Virus record (IMG/VR): IMGVR_UViG_3300034118_001696
Coordinates: 1-45,728 of that record
Strand: one strand, 5' to 3'
From: a virus
DNA: 45,728 nt
In this document: piece by piece, positions 33,695-40,436 of the stretch
Layout: each line of letters starts with the position of its first letter
Position numbering within the stretch: position 1 is the stretch's first letter
Program-made: the position numbers and the translations under genes
Notes under the pieces: model-generated
What the model was told of the DNA's origin: nothing
The model's input: the letters and a program-made list of their open reading frames with translations, nothing else
Database searches by the model: none

Positions 33695-36451
33695 TCGGGA
33701 GACGGCTTCTGATCTTTGTAGAGTTGCGGCATCTGGTCCGGGCCGTCCTCGTACCAACTCGGATCGAGGCTCTCGCCCTGACTCTTCGCCACTCGCTCGA
33801 AGTACGCCCGCATCGCGCGGTACTTCTCCAGCAACGTCCTCTTCGCCATCGGCACGTCGAACCGCTGCGGATCGCTGCTCATGCTCATTCTCCTCGGCGG
33901 GATTATACGCTCGGACGGTCTTTTTGCCGTGCTTTGACAACTCGGCAGCGTTGTCTGCCTCTTGCAGATCAGGGCCGTCGCCATAGACCTGACTGACCTG
34001 AGCGTCTTTCCTCGCGCGAGCGAAACCGCGGTCCCAGTTGTCCGGCTTCCGCGAGTCGCCGCTCTCGTACTGGACCCAAGTCTCCTTGAAAGTTCCGAGG
34101 TTGAACACGGCGAGTTGCCCGGCCTTGCGTCCGGTTTCGAGGGCATCCTCGGCCCTGTCGGGCGAAAACCTTGTGGCAATGTCGATGTAGAAATCGTCTC
34201 CTGCTCGCCAGCCGCCAACGTACCGATCGGCATTGTCGAGCACGTCTTCGTTATCGCTGAGCCACGACGCGAATGCGTCGCGTCCTTCTCTCGTGCTGAT
34301 CTCGCTGGCCTTGATCTGTAACGACCGTCTGCTGTCGTTCTGGAACTCGCTGACCATGATTCCGTCCGACGGCGACTCGGCGGAACTCGGGTCAAGCGTG
34401 AAGCCATCTGGGTTCTGCGAGATTTTGTCGAGCAGTTTCTCGACGTCGTCGCCGCTGACGCGTCGCGATGGTGTCTTCGTCGCAGAGGGTGGCTTCTCGG
34501 AGGCAACGGCACCGCCGCCGCCTGTGCCATCAGCCTGACACTGATTCTTCGGCCCGAACCGGCCGCCGTCGTCTCGCCCGCAGTTGTCGCCGAAGACTCG
34601 CTGCTCTGTTTCTTCCGGAGACCTCGCCTCGATGAGTTTCTCCGAGGGAATCACCCACAGTTTGCAGATGCCGTCCGGATTGATTCCGCCCTTGACGATC
34701 TCGCACGCGCCGCCTTCCTCGTAGTACACGCAATTGCGGCACACCATTCCGCGATTCGCGAACGGCGAACGAGGCGAGTAGTGAGCGTCGACCTGCGTCC
34801 ACCGGCCTTGCTTCCTCGCGATCTCCTCCTGAGCCTTGTAGAGCGCCTCGCTCTGCGGCGTGAGCCCTCGGCTCTCCTCGACCGCTGGCTTCTCCTCCGC
34901 CGGCTTGAGTTTCGACGCCTCGATGCCAACCTCGTCACCCGTCTCCTCGTCGACGACGAGAGCGAGCGGCTTGCCGGGCTCGACCTCGATCTTCTCGCCC
35001 GACTTTAGATCGAGCGTGCCTTGCTCCATCACATGCTTGACGCGACCAAACTTGCCCTTCGCGTACTCGACGAGCGGCTCGGCCTTCTTCTCGGACGGCT
35101 CGCCTTGCTCAGACTCCATCGGAGTCTTGCCAGTCTTGACCCCGGGCAGGCTCGGCACGCCACCTGCGGCCTCTGGCGGGGGTCCGGGCATACCGGGCAT
35201 GCCGCCGGGCTGCTCCTTGGGCTTGAGTGCCTCCTCGATCGGCTGAAGGTTCATCGCGACCAGATGATGATCGCCGATCTCGCCCATGGGCGGCAGATTC
35301 TCGGCCCTGCGGCACTCGTTGTGCGTCATCAGTCCGAGGTTGAGCATCGTGGAATAAAACGCGGCACGCGCGTTCGAGTTACCTCGCATCAGGCCGCGAG
35401 TGTCGAACTCAGCGAAGAACACGTCGTCGTTGTAGATCAGGCTGCGGGAGATCGCGCTCTCGATTCGACGCAGCCACGGCACGAGCGTGTACGTGACGAA
35501 CTCTTGTCCGTTCTCCTCGATGCTGCCGGACGACTGGCCCTGAATCAGCGAAAGAGGCAACCTGTAGACCCTCGCGATCTCCTCGGACTGGAAGCGTCGC
35601 GTGGACTCGTACTGACTCTGCTCCGCATTGAAGCCGACCTGCTCGACTCGCAGTCCATTAGTGAGGATCGCCGTTCGGCTCGCTCGGTCAACGCCCCTGT
35701 GAATCCTCTCCCAGTTGTCACGAAGACGCTCGGCCGCCTCCGGAGAAAGCGAACTGTCCGTCTGAAGCACGATCCCCGGGCGAGCGGAGTTCGCCCAGAA
35801 CCTGCCGGCGTGAATCTCGCAGGCTCTCGCGAGCGCGATCGCCTCGCGGGCGATCTCCACCGGGACCATGCCCTTGATGCCGTCCGGCTCCGGAGTCCAC
35901 CGGACGTGCATGATGTCGTCCTGAGTGTATTTCTCGGCGTGGCCGTTCTCGGGATTCATGTACGAATACCGCAGCCGGCCGTTCTCCAGCCGCTCCACGT
36001 CCATGTTCGACGGGTGAAGATTGTCGAGCGCTGACACGGCTCCGTACCTTCCCGATCGAATGCGGCTATAAGAATTACCCCAAAGGGTAAGGTTCATAAC
36101 CATCTGCTCGAAGAACTCGAACTTGGTCTGCCATTCGTTCGGCGCGAACGACAAGACCTTGTACAGAGGAATGTCCGAGGCGAGTTCCTTGTACCCGTCC
36201 TTGGTGCGGCGATAGACATGCAGAGGCATGGCCGCGATGGTCTCGGCCAGAATGCGACACGCGGCGAGCACGACAGTGCTCTGGAGGGCCGTGTCCGGCG
36301 TGATCCGGATGTCGGCAGACGTCTGCGTCTTGCCAGTGAAGCCGTCTTCTCCGAAGAGAAGATTGTTCCAGTACATGGAGCGAATCTCGGGCTCCGCGTG
36401 CCCGCGTTCCGGTGTCCAGACAATGTCGGACAAGACCCGCTCTTCGCTCAT
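33284..36451 (-). CDS. HK97-type portal with long C-terminal fusion
   Basis: The frame encodes 1055 residues. Residues 1-405 are the portal: VVLAACRILAETIAAMPLHVY, TLWGNSYSRI, SARPGIVLQTD, SSGSIEENGQEFVTYTLVPW. Then a Gly/Pro linker, a four-cysteine HiPIP-like patch (Cys571, 574, 583, 596), the cysteine element at 624-638, a recognisable but unnamed phage domain (670-800, DGFTLDP...DGIMVSEF...YVGGWRAGDDFYID), and an HExxH domain (920-1055, HEACH at 982-986, Glu1027 or Glu1031 as third ligand). Residues 860-919 look like out-of-frame translation and overlap a separate small gene, so the portal and peptidase parts may be made as one chain or separately. Usual portals are 400-500 residues. Confidence 0.85.
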   Translation of the reverse strand: MSEERVLSDIVWTPERGHAEPEIRSMYWNNLLFGEDGFTGKTQTSADIRITPDTALQSTVVLAACRILAETIAAMPLHVYRRTKDGYKELASDIPLYKVLSFAPNEWQTKFEFFEQMVMNLTLWGNSYSRIRSGRYGAVSALDNLHPSNMDVERLENGRLRYSYMNPENGHAEKYTQDDIMHVRWTPEPDGIKGMVPVEIAREAIALARACEIHAGRFWANSARPGIVLQTDSSLSPEAAERLRDNWERIHRGVDRASRTAILTNGLRVEQVGFNAEQSQYESTRRFQSEEIARVYRLPLSLIQGQSSGSIEENGQEFVTYTLVPWLRRIESAISRSLIYNDDVFFAEFDTRGLMRGNSNARAAFYSTMLNLGLMTHNECRRAENLPPMGEIGDHHLVAMNLQPIEEALKPKEQPGGMPGMPGPPPEAAGGVPSLPGVKTGKTPMESEQGEPSEKKAEPLVEYAKGKFGRVKHVMEQGTLDLKSGEKIEVEPGKPLALVVDEETGDEVGIEASKLKPAEEKPAVEESRGLTPQSEALYKAQEEIARKQGRWTQVDAHYSPRSPFANRGMVCRNCVYYEEGGACEIVKGGINPDGICKLWVIPSEKLIEARSPEETEQRVFGDNCGRDDGGRFGPKNQCQADGTGGGGAVASEKPPSATKTPSRRVSGDDVEKLLDKISQNPDGFTLDPSSAESPSDGIMVSEFQNDSRRSLQIKASEISTREGRDAFASWLSDNEDVLDNADRYVGGWRAGDDFYIDIATRFSPDRAEDALETGRKAGQLAVFNLGTFKETWVQYESGDSRKPDNWDRGFARARKDAQVSQVYGDGPDLQEADNAAELSKHGKKTVRAYNPAEENEHEQRSAAVRRADGEEDVAGEVPRDAGVLRASGEESGREPRSELVRGRPGPDAATLQRSEAVSRMISSAEAACRDHLGGYFPRVECRDIGDAYAVYSPDDDTLYVSPEAGEPDDSDGWTSSGNPLLHEACHRLHYQSDPESYRKSELVTFSDEQRSLIESQVSRYAAVNGREFIAEYIAGQLSGKTYSPEITAIARSVWR
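33691..33882 (-). CDS. 63-residue gene nested in the portal frame
   Basis: In the +1 frame relative to the portal. ATG 33882 (MSSDPQRFDVPMAKRTLLEK) has GAGGAG at 33895-33890 with a 7-nt spacer, one of the best sites in the window, and the stop overlaps the peptidase ATG. The product looks natural (helical, with SWYEDGPDQMPQLYKDQKP at the end), while the portal frame over the same bases gives Arg/Gly/Glu-rich filler. Function unknown. Confidence 0.6.
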   Translation of the reverse strand: MSSDPQRFDVPMAKRTLLEKYRAMRAYFERVAKSQGESLDPSWYEDGPDQMPQLYKDQKPSPE

Positions 36452-38067
36452 AGCACGAGAATCTCCGGCTCGGGAGTCTTAGCGGCGGCCTCGGCGTCGC
36501 TGGCCCCGGCAAGTGCCATGACGAGCGCGACGATGCCGTCAACTCGGGCAGGGCTTGTGCTGGATGGCTTCACGACCTTGATGTACCCCTCGGCCGACGT
36601 CTTCGTCACCGCGTTGCCGGCCATCCAGTTGATGATCGGGTTGTCTTGAGTCCTCAGCCGGCCCTGACTGATCAATGTTTCGAGCAGACGCGTCGACGAG
36701 TTCATCGAGGCGAACGACTGTGAAAAGCCTAGCACGGTCAGGCCTTCCGCCTGAAGTTGTTGCGTCAGGTAATGGGCGTTGTGTGGGTCGCAGAGAATCT
36801 TCGCGACCTGACGCTCCTTCGCGAACGCGAGGATGTCTCGCTTGATGAACTCGTAGTCGCACGTATCTCCCGGCGTCATCACCAAGCCTGTCGACGCGTC
36901 TTTCGCCCACACCGTGTACGGCACTTCTTCTTTTCGCTGGTGCGCGTTGTCGGCTGGTATCCAGAACTTGAACAGGCAGTCGTAGACGTCGTCGTGGGCC
37001 TTCGAGACCGCCACCAACGCGTTGACGTCCCATGTCTGGGCGAGGTCGAGCCCGCAGTACCAGACGCGAGACTTGTCGAGGTGTCCCGACTTGCCCTTGC
37101 ACTTCTCCCACTGGGTCAAGTTCACGAACTTGTTTTCGCCGTGCACCCAGACGTTGAGGCGGTATCTCAAGAAGCCGGCGAGTTTCGAGCCGCCAGACCG
37201 CTCGGCTTCCAGCACGTCGGCTTTGAAAGTCTCCTCGTCCATCGTGACACCGAACGACGGATTCGCGGCACGCCAGACGCTCGGACTCCTGTAGTCGTCG
37301 TCCGGGGAGGCCGCGCGGACGTATGCGAAAAACTGCGAGTCGTACGACGGGTCTTCCATGACCTTGATCGCCTGATCATGCAGTTCGTAGCCGATCGAGT
37401 CTCGGTCGATGCCGGCTGTTGTAATGGCGAGCACGAGGCCCTGACTTCGAGAAATCGAACCGTAGCGGACGGCGTCCCATAGGGCCCGGTCGCGGCTCTG
37501 ATGTATCTCGTCATAACAGAGCGAGTGGATGTTCAAGCCTTCCTGACGGCCGGCGTCCGACGAGATCACCCGCCAGAAAGAGTTTGTCGGGACGCAGGCG
37601 ATCGTCTTGCGAGAGTCGACGATCTCCAGCATCGACGACAGGTACGGGCTCGCCTGTACCAACTCCTTCATTTGCTTGTAGACGATGCTCGCCTGATCTC
37701 GCGAGTTTGCAGCACCGAAGCACTCGGCCGATGGCTCGCCGTCTGCGACGAGCATGTAGAGGCCGATGCCGGAGAGGAGGGTCGACTTGCCGTTTTTCTT
37801 CGGCACCTCGATGTACCCGACACGATACTTTCGCGTGTCGGAGTCAGTTCGCATCCACCCGAAGAGTTCCTCGATGACGTCATGCTTCTGCCACGGCAGC
37901 AGCGTGAACGGCTTGCCGGCGAAGCGACCCTTCGAGTGGATCAGAAACTTCTCGAAGAACCCGACCGCGTGCGCGGCCTTGGTCTCGTCGAAGTAGAACG
38001 GCTCGCCTTGTTCAACCGCCTCGTCGCGAGATATACGCGGCAAGAGGATTTTCGGGGGCAGAGGCAC
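36448..38067 (-). CDS. terL: Terminase large subunit
   Basis: A 539-residue protein of the HK97/P27-associated large-terminase type. The ATPase has an atypical Walker A EVPKKNGKS at 87-95 and Walker B SLCYDEIH with Asp186-Glu187, then the ITTAGI coupling motif. The C-terminal nuclease shows CGLDLAQTWDVNALV and later acidic residues. It pumps DNA into the prohead and cuts concatemers. Its start overlaps the small terminase by 56 bp, and its stop overlaps the portal ATG as ATGA. Confidence 0.95.
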   Translation of the reverse strand: MPLPPKILLPRISRDEAVEQGEPFYFDETKAAHAVGFFEKFLIHSKGRFAGKPFTLLPWQKHDVIEELFGWMRTDSDTRKYRVGYIEVPKKNGKSTLLSGIGLYMLVADGEPSAECFGAANSRDQASIVYKQMKELVQASPYLSSMLEIVDSRKTIACVPTNSFWRVISSDAGRQEGLNIHSLCYDEIHQSRDRALWDAVRYGSISRSQGLVLAITTAGIDRDSIGYELHDQAIKVMEDPSYDSQFFAYVRAASPDDDYRSPSVWRAANPSFGVTMDEETFKADVLEAERSGGSKLAGFLRYRLNVWVHGENKFVNLTQWEKCKGKSGHLDKSRVWYCGLDLAQTWDVNALVAVSKAHDDVYDCLFKFWIPADNAHQRKEEVPYTVWAKDASTGLVMTPGDTCDYEFIKRDILAFAKERQVAKILCDPHNAHYLTQQLQAEGLTVLGFSQSFASMNSSTRLLETLISQGRLRTQDNPIINWMAGNAVTKTSAEGYIKVVKPSSTSPARVDGIVALVMALAGASDAEAAAKTPEPEILVL

Positions 38068-38476
38068 CGGGAGCCTTGATCGAGGAGCGTGCGGCGGGTG
38101 TCATGCCGAACTGTCGCTCGATCGCGAGCATGTCGGCCCGAAGAGATTTGATCAGCGTGGCCTCCGCGGTGATCTGGCTGTAGCCAGTCTGTGTCACCTG
38201 CGTCCAACCATGTTCCTTGCAGTGCGCTTCGAGCGCGAGCCACTGCTCGTACATCAGGCAGTAGCGTTGAAGCGGCTGCCGATCAGCCTGCGTGAACACG
38301 CCCATCTTCGAGAGCAGGTCGACCATCTCGTCCCACTTGTCGAGCGCGATTCCGGCAAGGCCAGCCGGCGGGTTGGGGTCAGCGGGCGGCGGCTGCGGCT
38401 CGTCGGCGTTCAGCGGGCGCTGGCCCGGGTTGCCGCGAAGAACCTTGAGCGACGTCGGAGTCGGGTGTCGTCCCAT
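38012..38476 (-). CDS. terS: Terminase small subunit, P27 family
   Basis: A 154-residue protein. ATG 38476 (MGRHPTPTSLKVLRGNPGQR) matches the usual family start; the frame back to 38716 crosses repeat-rich DNA and is not family-like. Helical residues LDKWDEMVDLLSKMGVFTQADRQPLQRYC form the core. It binds the packaging site and recruits the large subunit. The first gene after the 0.7-kb non-coding locus. Confidence 0.9.
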   Translation of the reverse strand: MGRHPTPTSLKVLRGNPGQRPLNADEPQPPPADPNPPAGLAGIALDKWDEMVDLLSKMGVFTQADRQPLQRYCLMYEQWLALEAHCKEHGWTQVTQTGYSQITAEATLIKSLRADMLAIERQFGMTPAARSSIKAPGASAPENPLAAYISRRGG

Positions 38477-38743
38477 TTTGCCTGTTTTTGGCCTCGAAAC
38501 CCCTACCCCAAAATTCTGCGGGCGTTCACGCTGTCGCGCAGCGTGGGGCTTGCGTTTGAAACCCCCGGAAAAACCGACACTCCCCGGGGGTGGGTCGCCA
38601 TATGCATTCTCAGGCGTCGAGGTGGCGACGTAAAGTTCCCAACGCATATCGAAAAGTCGACGTTTCGCGCTTTGTTTTCGATATGACTGGGGCGAGAGAC
38701 TTCGAGGTTGCAGCACCTTCGAGGTTCTGCACGCATCGACCTT

Positions 38744-38778
38744 GCTTGTAAGAAAAAGCGCGCGTTTTTCTTACAAGC
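38744..38778. repeat. Perfect 14-bp-arm hairpin
   Basis: Arms 38744-38757 and 38765-38778 are perfectly complementary around the 7-nt loop GCGCGCG. The arms end in five A and five T. It could be a two-way terminator protecting the locus or a protein-bound cruciform. Confidence 0.75.
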
Positions 38779-38971
38779 GTCCTCTGGTGTCGCGACTGGC
38801 ACTCTCGACCCTTGCCCTCACACGCACAGGCGCGAGTGCATGCCTGCCCGCGCGCGTGCGTTGCTTCGGAGGTTTGTGTTTCCCGGGAAATCGAGGGTGT
38901 GTGACAGATTTCTGTCAGAGCGATGACAGGGACCAGCGGGACCAAATTTGGATTTCGATTTTGGTCCCCCA

Positions 38972-38996
38972 TAAGTCCTTGTCAGATAACGACTTA
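38972..38996. promoter_or_regulatory. Dyad TAAGTC-N13-GACTTA, copy 1
   Basis: Perfect 6-bp inverted arms at 38972-38977 and 38991-38996 with a 13-bp spacer, 3 bp after a GGTCCC hexamer. The same arms and spacing occur again 116 bp away. Operator-like or packaging-protein site. Confidence 0.7.
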
Positions 38997-39087
38997 CGTC
39001 ACGAAAATGCCTCTGGGACCGGGGACCACTCGTGCGCACGCCTACGCGTGTGTACGCGCATGCGTGGTTTTTTGGTCCCACAGCACT

Positions 39088-39112
39088 TAAGTCCAATGCT
39101 GGCAATGACTTA
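39088..39112. promoter_or_regulatory. Dyad TAAGTC-N13-GACTTA, copy 2
   Basis: Arms 39088-39093 and 39107-39112 with the same 13-bp spacing as copy 1 but a different spacer sequence, so the arms are what is conserved. Offset from copy 1 is 116 bp, close to 11 helical turns, which places both on the same DNA face. Confidence 0.7.
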
Positions 39113-39187
39113 GGAGATACCAGATCGCTCAAAATCCTTTGGTCCCTTTGGTCCCTTCATTATTTGAGTTCTAGCACCCCGATTTTT

Positions 39188-39532
39188 TCAGGCTACCTCG
39201 ACACTCCCATCAACCTGATCAGGCTTCTCAGGGCACGCTGGGGCCCTCAGATCGCGTTTTGTCTTCTTCCCATGGCACCTCCTACAGAGGGTCTGTAGGT
39301 TGTCCAGTGAGTCTGCCCCACCTGCCCGTTTTGCCAAGACGTGGTCAACTTGCGCATCTCCACTATCTTCGCAAATCTTCCCACAGTGCCTACATTGCCA
39401 AGCGTCCCTGACGAGCACCTGACGTCGGAGCGACGACCATTCGGGCCCTCCATACCCTCGGACGTACGACGAGGGCCTCGCCTCGCGATACCGGGGCTTC
39501 TTCGCGCGATGGAACTCAAGTCGCTTGGGCAT
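39188..39532 (-). CDS. HNH endonuclease
   Basis: A 114-residue protein with a zinc-bound HNH fold: Cys47-x2-Cys50, AQVDHVLAKRAGG with catalytic His64, Asn79 in SLDNLQ, and Cys83-x2-Cys86-His87. HNH proteins beside terminase genes help cut cos sites in HK97-type phages; the same role is inferred. ATG 39532 overlaps the previous stop as TGATG. The gene ends where the non-coding repeat locus begins. Confidence 0.9.
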   Translation of the reverse strand: MPKRLEFHRAKKPRYREARPSSYVRGYGGPEWSSLRRQVLVRDAWQCRHCGKICEDSGDAQVDHVLAKRAGGADSLDNLQTLCRRCHGKKTKRDLRAPACPEKPDQVDGSVEVA

Positions 39533-39885
39533 CAGACGATCCAGACGAGGAGTTCGCCTGCTTGGAACTCGCCGTACGACTCAATTCGGATCGAGTCGCC
39601 GTAACCGACCGAGATGGCTGTTTCTAGGCGTTCGTCCAGTGTGGTGTACACCATGCTGCCGTTACGTTTCACGCTGGAAGAGAACACCCCTTCGAGTTGC
39701 CCGTACACATTGAAAGTTCCGGACTCCATGGCGGTGAAGGTAATGTCGGATGTCGCCGAGCCAGTCATCTCGTCGCCGACAACGCCGCTCCCAGACCACC
39801 CGGAGGCAGTTGTTGTCACTCTGTTCTGTGGCGTGCCGGCTGGAGACTCTTCCCTCGAACCTCTCAGGAGCAGCATGTGGATCAT
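39532..39885 (-). CDS. Small beta-rich virion-type protein
   Basis: A 117-residue protein; ATG 39885 has GAGGT 7 nt upstream. Strands such as SDITFTAMESGTFNVYGQLE and the ending GDSIRIESYGEFQAGELLVW resemble small beta proteins that accompany tail-fibre genes, including the 70-residue protein at the right edge. It lies between methyltransferase and HNH genes. Function unknown. Confidence 0.6.
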   Translation of the reverse strand: MIHMLLLRGSREESPAGTPQNRVTTTASGWSGSGVVGDEMTGSATSDITFTAMESGTFNVYGQLEGVFSSSVKRNGSMVYTTLDERLETAISVGYGDSIRIESYGEFQAGELLVWIV

Positions 39886-39890
39886 GGGCT

Positions 39891-40436
39891 CTACCTCGTC
39901 TTGAGCACGGCGACCTGTGCCGTACGGTGAAGGACTTGCATTCTCAGGCAGTAGCAGGACAGAAACGCGTCGATTCCGAAGTGCGTGTCGATCGCGCCGA
40001 TCGAGTACTCGACTGGGATTTTGTATCGGTAGTCGTCAAACACCAAGACTCCACCGACCGACAACACCATCCACGCGAGCACCGCGTTTTCGAGCACGAC
40101 ACGACCGTCGTGATTCCCGTCGATGTAGACGCAGTCGAACTTCTCTCGCTGTGACACGAGCCCGAGCAACGCCTCGGTGATGTCGCTCTTAACCGCGCGA
40201 GCACGCCCATTGACGTTGCCCGCGAATCGCCTCTCCACGGGCTCGCTTTTCCACATGTCGACGCACGTCAGTTCGTCTCCGGGCCGCATGGCATGTTCGA
40301 GGAACCATACGGCAGACCTCCCCTCGTGAGAGCCCAGTTCGAGGAACTTGCGAGTGCCTGACGGCAGCCGCGGCAGGACGACCTTCTCCCAGACAGGTAT
40401 CGAGTAAGAGAACCAGTCGGCTGTGTATTCTGGCAT
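39891..40436 (-). CDS. Class I SAM-dependent methyltransferase
   Basis: A 181-residue protein from ATG 40436 (MPEYTADWFSYSIPVWEK), which overlaps the glycosyltransferase stop as TAATG; the longer frame from 40502 overlaps that gene further. Motif I is FLELGSHEGRSA (about 31-42), followed by TCVDMW, then FDCVYIDGNHDGRVVLENAV and GGVLVFDDY. This matches the Methyltransf_24-type enzymes that often modify sugars or small groups alongside glycosyltransferases. With its neighbour it may build or cap a glycan on the tail fibre, or act on host surface sugars. Substrate not readable from sequence. Confidence 0.85.
   Translation of the reverse strand: MPEYTADWFSYSIPVWEKVVLPRLPSGTRKFLELGSHEGRSAVWFLEHAMRPGDELTCVDMWKSEPVERRFAGNVNGRARAVKSDITEALLGLVSQREKFDCVYIDGNHDGRVVLENAVLAWMVLSVGGVLVFDDYRYKIPVEYSIGAIDTHFGIDAFLSCYCLRMQVLHRTAQVAVLKTR

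Larger units (their letters stand above)
23862..34582 (-). repeat. Ten copies of a cysteine-pair cassette boundary element
   Basis: The element reads CG-(RDE or TGx)-GG-x-F-x3-N-x-C with small variants. Copies on the minus strand: 34582-34538 (portal); 33215-33162 (degenerate), 31271-31227, 30269-30225, 29288-29244 and 28823-28779 (1777-residue gene); 26473-26429 and 25999-25955 (protease gene); 25082-25041 and 23903-23862 (666-residue gene). The cysteine spacing is 13 residues in most and 12 in the last two. The residues before it are often ESR or ERR plus one to three residues. It occurs in these four genes only within the window. Confidence 0.9.
38929..39155. repeat. Cluster of eight GGGACC/GGTCCC hexamers
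   Basis: Hexamers at 38929, 38938, 38963, 39015, 39022, 39074, 39141 and 39150 (start positions). The first two, fourth-fifth and last two form close pairs 7 or 9 bp apart; several are flanked by TTT on the GGTCCC side. About 0.1-0.2 would be expected by chance in this length. Likely repeated protein-binding sites, such as terminase recognition repeats. Confidence 0.8.
38477..39187. other. Non-coding packaging/control locus between HNH and terminase
   Basis: No believable gene: short frames here are Arg/Ser-rich and lack ribosome sites. It contains inverted repeats at 38527-38545 (7-bp arms), 38561-38591 (8-bp arms), 38645-38685 (11-bp arms, CATATCGAAAA), 38744-38778 and 38902-38917, then a hexamer cluster and two 25-bp dyads listed separately, and an alternating purine/pyrimidine stretch at 39031-39066. 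In HK97-type phages HNH and small terminase flank cos across the genome ends, so cos and the late promoter are expected here. I could not fix the nick positions. Confidence 0.65.

Noticed and set aside
33691-34530. Full 279-codon frame as one gene
   Set aside because: Only the last 63 codons look natural; the rest is a shadow of the portal fusion.
38477-38716. N-terminal extension of the small terminase
   Set aside because: The family start fits ATG 38476; the extension covers inverted repeats.
39031-39066. Alternating purine/pyrimidine tract as Z-DNA
   Set aside because: Contains CGTGCGCACG and CGCATGCG palindromes, but the tract is interrupted and no function can be argued from sequence alone.
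38818-39132. 104-codon minus-strand frame in the packaging locus
   Set aside because: Low-quality residue pattern, no ribosome site, and its codons are dictated by the hexamers and dyads.
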